Assembly: GCA_047517285.1 (NCBI GenBank)
Contig: JAKZTE010000002.1
Location: 1-64,000, forward strand
Reading direction: 5' to 3'
DNA length: 64,000 nucleotides
Origin: UBA57 sp963577725
GTDB taxonomy: Archaea > Thermoproteota > Nitrososphaeria > Nitrososphaerales > UBA57
Every line of letters starts with the position of its first letter. Positions within the stretch are counted from its first letter, which is position 1. Positions 54,091 to 62,849 of the stretch are shown piece by piece. The notes below the pieces were generated by a model. The model saw only the letters and a program-made list of their open reading frames with translations, did not search any database and was not told where the DNA came from. The position numbers were made by a program, and so were the translations under genes.

Positions 54091-54966
54091 TTAAGTAAAT
54101 TCTTCTAATAACTGCTCAGCAATACGTTTACCTGTATCGAGTGGTTGATTTACCAATGGGCCGTCTTGTAAAGCAGGTTCGTCAGCATCATAAGTAGGTT
54201 TGTCAGCTTTATAGAAAACACCAATAGGAATCTTTGATTCCCATTCATAAGATTTTGACATAGATTGTTTTAGATCATTAGTATCATGTTCTTCATCCTC
54301 TAATGTATAAACACGATCACGAAACCATTGATAAGTTTGGATTTTATTATAAGTAACACAAGGACTAAGGACGTCAACTAATGAGAATCCTTTGTGAGAA
54401 AGTGCATTTTCTATTGTAGTAGACAAGTGATCTGGATTACCAGAGAAACCTCTTGATACATATGTAGCACCAGAAATAAGAGCAAGGGCAATAGGATTAA
54501 CAGGTACTTCTAATAAACCAGAAGGAGTAGATTTGGTAACCATGCCTCTTTCACTAGTAGGTGAAGCTTGGCCAGTAGTTAAACCGTAAATTTGATTATT
54601 CATAACGATGTATGTGATATTGATATTTCGACGCATCGAATGAATAAAATGACCCAGTCCAATTCCATATCCATCGCCATCGCCGCCAGTTGCAATAACA
54701 GTTAAGTCGGTATTAGCAAGTTTAATACCATTAGCGATAGGAAGAGAACGACCATGAAGTCCATGGAAGGCATAAGCATTTACAAAGCCTGGAAGATTTG
54801 AAGAACATCCTATGCCAGCCGATATAACAACATTTTCTGATTTAATTTTTAGACGAGCAAGAGCAGTATGTACACCACGTAAAACAGCAAAATCTCCGCA
54901 GCCTGGACACCAAGTAGGAGTAATTTCAGATTTATACGCTTCAAGTTTAACAGGTTCAACTACCAA
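54091..54966 (-). CDS. 2-Oxoacid:ferredoxin oxidoreductase, beta subunit
   Basis: 291 residues. The TPP-binding subunit: TWCPGCGDFAVLRGVHTAL, VISAGIGCSSNLPGFVNAYA, HGRSLPIANGIKLAN, ATGGDGDGYGIGLGHFIHSM and VMNNQIYGLTTGQASPTSE. Four cysteines for the [4Fe-4S] cluster include CPGCGD and a later SPCVTYN. It starts one base after the alpha gene. It acts on pyruvate or 2-oxoglutarate. Confidence 0.93.
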   Translation of the reverse strand: MVVEPVKLEAYKSEITPTWCPGCGDFAVLRGVHTALARLKIKSENVVISAGIGCSSNLPGFVNAYAFHGLHGRSLPIANGIKLANTDLTVIATGGDGDGYGIGLGHFIHSMRRNINITYIVMNNQIYGLTTGQASPTSERGMVTKSTPSGLLEVPVNPIALALISGATYVSRGFSGNPDHLSTTIENALSHKGFSLVDVLSPCVTYNKIQTYQWFRDRVYTLEDEEHDTNDLKQSMSKSYEWESKIPIGVFYKADKPTYDADEPALQDGPLVNQPLDTGKRIAEQLLEEFT

Positions 54967-56700
54967 CTAAATCAAGTCCTCAACTTTATCTATAATCTGA
55001 TTGGGATAAAAAGGCTCTCCGTCATATTTAAAAAGAGTGTGATTAATTTGGAAGCCGGTTTCCATAGAGATCAATTTAGACAATTGGCCAGTATAATTTG
55101 CTTCTATAATAAGAGTGTCTTTACTATTAGAAAGAATTTCCTTAATTCCTTTTTGTAAAGGAATCAAATATTTAATATGAAGATGATTGACACTTTTAGA
55201 ATTGTTTTGAAGAATTTGTATCGCCTCATGAACAACATTATAAGTAGAACCCCAGCTAACAATTGTAAGATCTGCATCTGCAGGTCCTTCTAATTTTGCA
55301 GCCGGAAGTTGTTCCGCGATGAATTTCATTTTTCTCATACGTTTAAGCATAATTTTTATACGTGTTTCGGAATCAGTGAATACATCGCTAATTATATTTC
55401 CATAATCATCATGTTCGTCACTAGAAGCTTGAAACACAGTACCAGAAGTACCAGGGAATGCGCGAGGAGACACCCCAGTATCGGTGTATTGGAATCGTCT
55501 ATAAAGTTTATCAGAATCATTTGAAGTTACAATTTCTCCACGTTCAATAGTAGAATTAAAGTCAAGATTACCTATTGATTCCATATGTTCGGACAGAAAT
55601 AGATCAGAAAGAATAATAACAGGAATTTGGAACTGATCGGCTAGATTAAATGCTTCAATTGTTGAATAAAAACAATCCTCAATAGTAGATGGTGCAATTA
55701 TAACTTTAGGAAAATCACCTTGTGAAGCGCCAATAGCTTGAAACAGATCGCCTTGTTCAGTTTTGGTAGGTAGGCCCGTAGAAGGACCGCCACGCATAGA
55801 ATTAATAATTACAATAGGAGTTTCAGTTTGTCCTGCTAGACCGATAGCTTCGGTCATTAGTGCAAAACCGCCACCAGATGTTCCAACCATAGAACGAACG
55901 CCTGCAAAAGAAGCACCAATTGCCATGTTAATGACAGAAATTTCATCTTCAGCTTGTTTAACAACCATGCCAGACTTTTTAGATTGGGCAATTAGGTAAT
56001 GCAAAATTGAAGAGGCGGGAGTCATAGGATATGCGCAATAGAATTTACAGCCAGCAAGGATAGAACCAAATCCAAGTGCTTGATTTCCAGTAAGCACCGG
56101 TCGTTTTGTATTATAATCAGGATTTAAATCGAAGTCGAAATCAGGAAGATTTGATTTGGAATATTCATAACCTGCTTCGATGACTTTAAGATTGATTTCC
56201 ATGACTGATTGTTTCTTTTTGCCAAAATAATCACGAATAACGGCATTCATAACATTAACGTCAAGATCAAGTAGTTGAACAAGTGAACTAAGAGCGACAG
56301 TATTTTGGAGTATAGGATTTCGTCCTATATCTTTAAGAATCTCATTGACAGGTAATGGGCAGAGGGTTACACCCTTCGGTACTTTATCAGGATCAGGTTT
56401 AATTTTATCACTATTATACAAAACAGCCCCGCCAGAAACTACGTCGACAATGTTACGTTGGAATTCCAATGGATTTAGAGCAATGAGGAAATCGACTTTA
56501 TTTCCATGAGAAAGTATCTTATCTCTCCCTGCTCGAAGCTGAAGATATATGAATCCTCCACGAATAACTGATTGATAGCTATTATAGGCAAGAAGATGTA
56601 ATCCACTTCGTGAACAGATTTTTGCAAATGATTCACCAGTAGAAGCAATACCATCTCCTGCAGCACCTCCGACTCGTATAACAACTTCGTGTTTTGACAT
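54967..56700 (-). CDS. 2-Oxoacid:ferredoxin oxidoreductase, fused gamma-alpha subunit
   Basis: 577 residues. The gamma domain (1-190) starts VVIRVGGAAGDGIASTGESF. The alpha domain begins NQALGFGSILAGCKFYCAYP then MTPASSILHYL (the YPITPSS-type motif), with SGGGFALMTEAIGLAGQTET and RGGPSTGLPTKTEQGDLFQA. This two-subunit layout is the Sulfolobus/thaumarchaeal kind. It reduces ferredoxin, perhaps the membrane-bound one at 17.4 kb. It lies downstream of a tusA gene. Confidence 0.93.
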   Translation of the reverse strand: MSKHEVVIRVGGAAGDGIASTGESFAKICSRSGLHLLAYNSYQSVIRGGFIYLQLRAGRDKILSHGNKVDFLIALNPLEFQRNIVDVVSGGAVLYNSDKIKPDPDKVPKGVTLCPLPVNEILKDIGRNPILQNTVALSSLVQLLDLDVNVMNAVIRDYFGKKKQSVMEINLKVIEAGYEYSKSNLPDFDFDLNPDYNTKRPVLTGNQALGFGSILAGCKFYCAYPMTPASSILHYLIAQSKKSGMVVKQAEDEISVINMAIGASFAGVRSMVGTSGGGFALMTEAIGLAGQTETPIVIINSMRGGPSTGLPTKTEQGDLFQAIGASQGDFPKVIIAPSTIEDCFYSTIEAFNLADQFQIPVIILSDLFLSEHMESIGNLDFNSTIERGEIVTSNDSDKLYRRFQYTDTGVSPRAFPGTSGTVFQASSDEHDDYGNIISDVFTDSETRIKIMLKRMRKMKFIAEQLPAAKLEGPADADLTIVSWGSTYNVVHEAIQILQNNSKSVNHLHIKYLIPLQKGIKEILSNSKDTLIIEANYTGQLSKLISMETGFQINHTLFKYDGEPFYPNQIIDKVEDLI

Positions 56701-56726
56701 ATCTTAAGATAATTGCAAGATGTACA

Positions 56727-56984
56727 TTATTTAACCTTACGAATTAAAAATTTAAGTAATTTATCGTCTTTATTAAAGAAAAGTAATTCATTTTCTGACT
56801 TATTTATCCATGATTTGATATCTTCTTCAGCTACTGGGTCGTCTGCAAATACTTCGAGAATTTCGTCAATGTTCATTTCTTTAATAGTTTGTCTTGTTCT
56901 AAAAACCGGTTCAGGGCAAAGTAGTCCTTTCATATCAAGAGTTTTATTAGGTTTAGCGTAGGAATCTTCTTGCGACATAAGCAA
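56727..56984 (-). CDS. tusA: TusA/SirA-family sulfur carrier protein
   Basis: 85 residues. LDMKGLLCPEPVFRTRQTIK carries the family Cys-Pro motif, EVFADDPVAEEDIKSWINKS follows, and ELLFFNKDDKL ends it. TusA-type proteins carry persulfide sulfur for cofactor or tRNA thiolation. It is the first gene of a run with the ferredoxin oxidoreductase subunits (26-base gap). The association could hint at iron-sulfur or thiamine needs, but that is inference. Confidence 0.9.
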   Translation of the reverse strand: MLMSQEDSYAKPNKTLDMKGLLCPEPVFRTRQTIKEMNIDEILEVFADDPVAEEDIKSWINKSENELLFFNKDDKLLKFLIRKVK

Positions 56985-57059
56985 TTTCCCTCACTCTTCA
57001 ATAAATAGTTATTTAGTGTTATATATATCATACAAGAAGACTAGGAAAAAGGATAAAAT

Positions 57060-58391
57060 TTGAGCTTTAGATTACCAAGAGGAATGAGGGACATAGAAGA
57101 AAATGAATATGCTAAAATTGAGAAGGTAAGAAATGCATTCAATGAGACATGTAGAATATTTGGTTTTAAAAGATTCATGCCATCTCCAATAGAGATGCTT
57201 TCGACTTTAGAAGTAAAGAGTGGACCAGGAATAAAGGAGGAAATCTATCATTTTAAAGACAAGAAAGGAAGGGATCTAGGTTTAAGATTTGATCTAACTG
57301 TAGGAATAACACGTCATATAACTGGGAAAAAAGATTTACGAAGGCCATTTAGAGTAGGTACTTTTGGAGACATGTTCAGATATGATGAACCGCAAAAAGG
57401 AAGATATAGATGGTTCCATCAATGGAATGCAGAAATTTATTATACTATAAAAGATAATCCAAGGAATCATGTTTTAGAACTGCTCAAGTTTTCAACATCA
57501 TTATTTGACAAGATTGGAATAGGAAATTTTAAAATAAGATTGGGGCATAGAGAATTAGCAGAAAGTTTTGTTAATGCATTATTATATGGCAAGTTAGAAC
57601 AGCCAGAGAGTAATAAACAACAAAAAGTAACTACAATATTGAGATTACTAGACAAGATTGAGAAAAAAACAGAAAAACAAATAGTGGATGAAGCAATTGA
57701 ACTTGGATTAGAAGAAGAGAAAGCGAAGATATTAGTGAAATTTGGAAAGATTAAATCTAGTGATGTAAATATACTGAAACAAGAATATGCATTAGTGTTA
57801 CAAGAAATAGGAATGATTGACAAGGATATAGAAGAAATATCTGACGTGATTCAAAGTCATTTCAAATTATTTGAATCAAAAATAAAGAACGTAGAATTCG
57901 ATTTGGGATTAGTAAGGGGTATGGATTATTATGATGGATACGTGTTTGAGATTGTGGATTTAAACAATAAAGAAATTGGTTCCATAGCAGGAGGAGGCGA
58001 ATATACTCGTTTGATTAAGAGTTTTTCTGGTCCAGATAATTTGTCGGCAATAGGAATAGCAGGAGGTATAGAAAGAACAATGGAATCAATAGATGAGAAT
58101 CAAGAAAAGGCAAATAATTTGATATCGATAATATCATTGTTAGAAGAAGGGGCAGATGATTTGATCGACATATTACGTGACAATGACATACCTACAACAT
58201 ATAGGCAATTAGATAATGAAGATATTAAGAGGGGTCTAAAGTTTGCCGCCGCCAATAATGCAAATATTGCAATAATAATTGGAGAAAATGAACTTGCAGA
58301 TGGGAAATATCGAGTTAAAGACATGAAAACAGGTAAAGAAGAACTTGTTAAGAAAGAAAGTGTCGTCGACTTCATTAAAGAATTAATATAA
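57060..58391 (+). CDS. hisS: Histidyl-tRNA synthetase
   Basis: 443 residues from a TTG start just before LSFRLPRGMRDI. Class II motifs: motif 1 region near GFKRFMPSPIEML, motif 2 FRVGTFGDMFRYDEPQKGRY, histidine-binding GMDYYDGYVFEI and motif 3 AGGIERTMES. The C-terminal anticodon-binding domain is shown by IAIIIGENELADGKYRVKDM. It is divergent from the tusA operon, and the next gene begins 21 bases downstream. Confidence 0.94.
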   Translation: MSFRLPRGMRDIEENEYAKIEKVRNAFNETCRIFGFKRFMPSPIEMLSTLEVKSGPGIKEEIYHFKDKKGRDLGLRFDLTVGITRHITGKKDLRRPFRVGTFGDMFRYDEPQKGRYRWFHQWNAEIYYTIKDNPRNHVLELLKFSTSLFDKIGIGNFKIRLGHRELAESFVNALLYGKLEQPESNKQQKVTTILRLLDKIEKKTEKQIVDEAIELGLEEEKAKILVKFGKIKSSDVNILKQEYALVLQEIGMIDKDIEEISDVIQSHFKLFESKIKNVEFDLGLVRGMDYYDGYVFEIVDLNNKEIGSIAGGGEYTRLIKSFSGPDNLSAIGIAGGIERTMESIDENQEKANNLISIISLLEEGADDLIDILRDNDIPTTYRQLDNEDIKRGLKFAAANNANIAIIIGENELADGKYRVKDMKTGKEELVKKESVVDFIKELI

Positions 58392-58412
58392 TTATAGTGT
58401 AGAAATATATCA

Positions 58413-61400
58413 ATGAGAAGTATCTTAATTTGTTGTTTAGCGGTTGTTATTAGTTTATTTTTAATTCCTACTGCTTTTGCTGAAGATGTAGACAATAGCA
58501 ATAATTTCAATATCAATATAAAGACAGTAGATGATACAGCTACAATTACAGAGATTGCAATTCCTAAAGGTAATAACAAAACAATTAGAATAGATTTACC
58601 TAAACAGAATTCTGCATTCAATGGAACTGTGGCTCTTGAGATCGAGGGCAATCCTAGTGGATTGAGTTATTCTTTCACTTCAACTTCAATAACCGGCTGG
58701 CAGGGAACTACTGGATTACATTCTACTTTAACTCTTTCACCGCAGCTTTCAGCATTGAGTGGTAGCTATCAGATAACAATCAAGGCAATAAATAGTAATA
58801 ATTCAACAGATTATGCGCAAAGAACTATAACATTATTCATTTCGGATTTTGAGATAACAGCTTCTCCGACAATAGTATCAGTTAGACCTGGCGAGCAAAA
58901 GGATGTGTCAATAACTATAAGTTCTAAAAAAGATGATGTAAACAATAATCTCGATACAAAATTTTCAGGCAGTGTTCAACTATTGTCTACATCTATGTCA
59001 GGAGCAACTATAACATACGTGGACGATGTTGTGAATGTTCCAGAGGGTGGAACTGCATTTGCAACGGCAAGAATAACAGTAAATAGTAATGCAGAATCAA
59101 ATGGAGAAGGAGTTTTCGTTGACGTGGTAGCAAAAATTGGTGACTTGCAACACACTGTAACATTCAAAGTAAAGATAGAATCAAATCCATTGTCAATAGG
59201 TTTAGAAGTTAGTCCCAATCCTGCAATTGTTTTTCAACCTACATTTATAACAGCTACCATTACTGACGCATCAGGTAATCCAGTAAATGACGCATCAGTA
59301 ACATTCAACCGAATGGCTGGAAATGGAACGTTTGCGGATGGCGGAACATTTACAACTCTCACAACAAGTTCTGATGGAAAGGTTTCTGCTACTTTTACTA
59401 CGAGAACAAAGGAGACTCTTTCAATTCGAGTCTCAGCAGTAAAGACCAATTATGTCGCGGGTGAACTTACAACACAGATACCCGTAAAAGGTGGTTTTGT
59501 AATGTCTATCACGCCTGCACAAGAACAAATTAATGCAGGTGACTCAAAAGCAGTAACATTAACGATTACATCTACAGATGGATTCAGTTCACCAGTAGAA
59601 CTGTCTTACGAGGATGTAGTATCGGGATTTACAGTATCATTTTCGGAAGTTAGTCTCATACCTGAAGCAAATGGAGCATTATCTACTACAGTTACAATAT
59701 TTGTTTCAGACAATGTTCAATCAGGTGATACAACAATTGTAATAAAAGGAAGATCGGGTGGATTAACTGCAGATGTATCTATAGGAATCAATGTTCCTAA
59801 AGCAGAATTTACTTTATCCATTAGTGAATCGCAAAATGAGATCATTACTTGGCAAGGAGATATTGTAAAGATAGATATGGTGTTGACGTCTATAGGAGGT
59901 TTTGATGGTACTGTACAATTAAGTACCAACATAGATGACAAACCAAATATGGATGTTGAATTTTCACCAAGTTCTGTTTCATTGAGTAGTGGAGAATCAA
60001 AACAAATTTCTTTACTTGTAACAACAACGTCGGCAACAGAACCTATAGATAAATTACCGATAGTTATTACAGCAACGTCATTAACTTCTGAGACTACAAC
60101 AACGGCATGGTTACAGATATTAGAACTATTCGAGATTGTAATTGATTCAGACAGTAAAAATGATGGAAGCAGGATAGCAACAATAGTGATTGATGGTGTA
60201 ATAACACAACCAGAACAACTTCCTGTCACAAAATATTTGAGGGAAAATAGTGAATTAACGGTAAAGATTACACTGGACATTATTGATGAAACAGAAGGAA
60301 CAAGGTATATTTTTACGGGATGGAATGATCAGACGAATACTTTAGAAAAAACTATAGAAATTAATGCTCCATTAACAGTGATTGCAGAATTTGATAAGCA
60401 ACATTACATAAACATCAGGTCAACTCCATTAGGAAGTATGATTGGTTTACTAGACATAGAAGGTTCAGGTTGGCATAAAGAGAATGCATTAATTGGATTG
60501 AATACTGACGAGATACTAATCGTGATAGAAGATGAATCTAGGTATAGATTTGATAAATGGAGTGGTTCAATTGAATCAAACGACAGGAATATAGAATTAC
60601 TAGTTGATGGACCAAAATTAATTTATGCAGATTACATTTTACAGTATAAAATAACAAAAATAATTGAACCGTCTTTTATTGCAGATATAATAACAACGTT
60701 TAATGAACAATGGATCGATAGTGGAACAGAACTATTACTTGAAACAACAAAGAAAGCTGACGAATATGGATTCATGCAATGGACGATAACAGGAAGCAGT
60801 TTCGATATAACAAGGACTACTAATCCGACAACTATCGCCGTTAATGAACCATTGACTATTAGGATTCAGTACGATTTGCTTCCAATGGTGAATATAGAAT
60901 CAGTAAGAATGGCAGATAATGGATTTGAAGGAGAGGGTTCACAGGCATGGGTGAAATTAGTGAATACAGAACTAAGAGGAGGGTATGTAATAATAAAAAC
61001 TTCGACAAGCATTAATGGATTAATAATAGGACCTGATCAACAAGAAATATACCTTGCTCCAGGAGAGAGCAAGTTATTTGCAATTACTATGAATTATACT
61101 AAAGCCGGTAGTGGTTCAATAGACATTACATTAGAGAAAACCGGAAGTCAGGACAATAAGTTTAAGAAAGAGTTTAAGATTTTCACCATCAATGATAAAA
61201 GAGAAATAACAAATATAGGAATAGCACTAAGTTCGAAATATTTACAGCAAATTGACCAGTGGATGATTCCAAATGAGAAAGTAAAGATTTGTTCATCAGA
61301 GATCTTAGAACAATCAAGAGTCGGAGAAGATGAATCAGAATTACAGAAAGCTAAAGCAATATTGCAATTTGTATCAAATAAAATACAAATATCTACAGAT

Positions 61401-62849
61401 GTTCCAATGAGTGCGGCAATGATGATAGAAGATTTTGGCATAATTGGATGTATTAATAGTGAAGAAAAGATAAGCGGTGATTCTAGAACTTATCAGATTT
61501 TAATGGGAAGTTTGTTAAGATCAATAGATGTGGAAGTAAGACCGGTAATCGGAGTGATGGGGACTTCTGGAGATGATATCCAAGCTAGTGCTTTAATAAA
61601 TACATGGATTGAAGCAAAATTAGATGAACAATGGGTGGTCATTGATCCCATAAATAATCTCATAGAGACTGAAATTGTAAGACCAATAAATGTAGAGGAA
61701 GGCAAGTCATATAGACAAAGATATTCAGATATTCCTGAAAACGGAGGAATATTGGCAGCCATGATTTATGATTGTATAACTATTTGCAATGTAGATGTAT
61801 CTGACGAGTATAGAGGTACAGAATCGCCAACAAGACTTGGCTCAATCTTATTTGTAGATGGAGATGTTGAGATAGAAGTAAGAGATTCAAATGGGAATTT
61901 TATTGCAAATGGAACATTGAGTAATTACAAATGGCTTGATAAAGATGTGCCTTTGAACAATAATAGGCAAATTAAGTTAATTTTGTTGTCTGAGGGGGTA
62001 GATTTAGAATACATAATAATGAGAATCAATGGAGAATTAGGAAAAGAATTTGAAATTAACGGAATGCGAGTAATTAATTTTGAACCGCAAACAAAGTCAA
62101 TTAAATCTGCATTAATTTCAAAGACTTCGTCTGACTTTAAATTGGTAGCATTGGGAGAAGATTTCATAATTGCGGAATTCGACTTACTAGGGTTTGATGA
62201 TCAACCGATTGAAATTTTATCAACTTCGTCAGTAGTAGAACATTTAGAACAAAAAAGATTAAATGCAATTCGTATAACAATAATTAGTCATTCAGATATT
62301 GATGAATTAATCATACTAAAATTTTCAGATGGAATACTTTCAGAGATGGAATCCGAATCATCAAGTATTGTAGCGATCATTAATGGAATAGAATCTCCAG
62401 TAGAGATAATTGATGATGGAGTAGTAATAACAATCATAATAGATGACCTGCAGAATCAAAATGAGAATATAATAACGTTATACTTTGCTTCTTATAGTAT
62501 GAATTTTGAGCTAAGAGACCCATTCAATCAGATAATTAGAAATGCGGATATCACCATGATAGGAGAATTTATGAATAGGACGCAAACAAGTAACGAAGGA
62601 ATGTTTACTAGACTAATTCCAGGAAACTATGATTTTATTGTAGAGTATAGAGGAGAGCAAGAAATTATTTCAGAGAGAATCACAAATAGAGATATATATG
62701 TAGAAATCAATCTTTATCGTTCAGACACTATGATAGTATTCTTTATAGCTATTATATTTACTGTGATTCTAGTTGTAGCATACAGTATAGAAAAAGCGTT
62801 TGCAAGAATTTTACCGGAATATAACAACAAGAATACTAATTCATTTTAA
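58413..62849 (+). CDS. Giant surface protein with Ig-like repeats and an inactive transglutaminase-like domain
   Basis: 1478 residues. Signal peptide (1-23). Beta-sandwich repeats cover roughly 40-570, including a Big-1-like domain (VTDASGNPVNDASVTF-type, about 265-345). A stretch near 600-800 resembles InlB B-repeats (YIFTGWNDQT, YRFDKWSGSI). At about 960-1090 the fold is transglutaminase-like, but the Cys position is S1024 (GDSRTYQILMGSLLRS), the His position is N1063 (NTWIEAKL) and only D1078 (VVIDP) is kept. A carboxypeptidase-regulatory-like domain (NEGMFTRLIPGNYDFIVEY) and a C-terminal helix (about 1438-1460) follow. It is probably an envelope protein; function unknown. Confidence 0.8.
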   Translation: MRSILICCLAVVISLFLIPTAFAEDVDNSNNFNINIKTVDDTATITEIAIPKGNNKTIRIDLPKQNSAFNGTVALEIEGNPSGLSYSFTSTSITGWQGTTGLHSTLTLSPQLSALSGSYQITIKAINSNNSTDYAQRTITLFISDFEITASPTIVSVRPGEQKDVSITISSKKDDVNNNLDTKFSGSVQLLSTSMSGATITYVDDVVNVPEGGTAFATARITVNSNAESNGEGVFVDVVAKIGDLQHTVTFKVKIESNPLSIGLEVSPNPAIVFQPTFITATITDASGNPVNDASVTFNRMAGNGTFADGGTFTTLTTSSDGKVSATFTTRTKETLSIRVSAVKTNYVAGELTTQIPVKGGFVMSITPAQEQINAGDSKAVTLTITSTDGFSSPVELSYEDVVSGFTVSFSEVSLIPEANGALSTTVTIFVSDNVQSGDTTIVIKGRSGGLTADVSIGINVPKAEFTLSISESQNEIITWQGDIVKIDMVLTSIGGFDGTVQLSTNIDDKPNMDVEFSPSSVSLSSGESKQISLLVTTTSATEPIDKLPIVITATSLTSETTTTAWLQILELFEIVIDSDSKNDGSRIATIVIDGVITQPEQLPVTKYLRENSELTVKITLDIIDETEGTRYIFTGWNDQTNTLEKTIEINAPLTVIAEFDKQHYINIRSTPLGSMIGLLDIEGSGWHKENALIGLNTDEILIVIEDESRYRFDKWSGSIESNDRNIELLVDGPKLIYADYILQYKITKIIEPSFIADIITTFNEQWIDSGTELLLETTKKADEYGFMQWTITGSSFDITRTTNPTTIAVNEPLTIRIQYDLLPMVNIESVRMADNGFEGEGSQAWVKLVNTELRGGYVIIKTSTSINGLIIGPDQQEIYLAPGESKLFAITMNYTKAGSGSIDITLEKTGSQDNKFKKEFKIFTINDKREITNIGIALSSKYLQQIDQWMIPNEKVKICSSEILEQSRVGEDESELQKAKAILQFVSNKIQISTDVPMSAAMMIEDFGIIGCINSEEKISGDSRTYQILMGSLLRSIDVEVRPVIGVMGTSGDDIQASALINTWIEAKLDEQWVVIDPINNLIETEIVRPINVEEGKSYRQRYSDIPENGGILAAMIYDCITICNVDVSDEYRGTESPTRLGSILFVDGDVEIEVRDSNGNFIANGTLSNYKWLDKDVPLNNNRQIKLILLSEGVDLEYIIMRINGELGKEFEINGMRVINFEPQTKSIKSALISKTSSDFKLVALGEDFIIAEFDLLGFDDQPIEILSTSSVVEHLEQKRLNAIRITIISHSDIDELIILKFSDGILSEMESESSSIVAIINGIESPVEIIDDGVVITIIIDDLQNQNENIITLYFASYSMNFELRDPFNQIIRNADITMIGEFMNRTQTSNEGMFTRLIPGNYDFIVEYRGEQEIISERITNRDIYVEINLYRSDTMIVFFIAIIFTVILVVAYSIEKAFARILPEYNNKNTNSF

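Noticed and set aside
59717..60280. Antisense open frame of 187 codons inside the giant surface protein gene
   Set aside because: Composition follows from the repeat-rich coding strand; no start signal or family resemblance.
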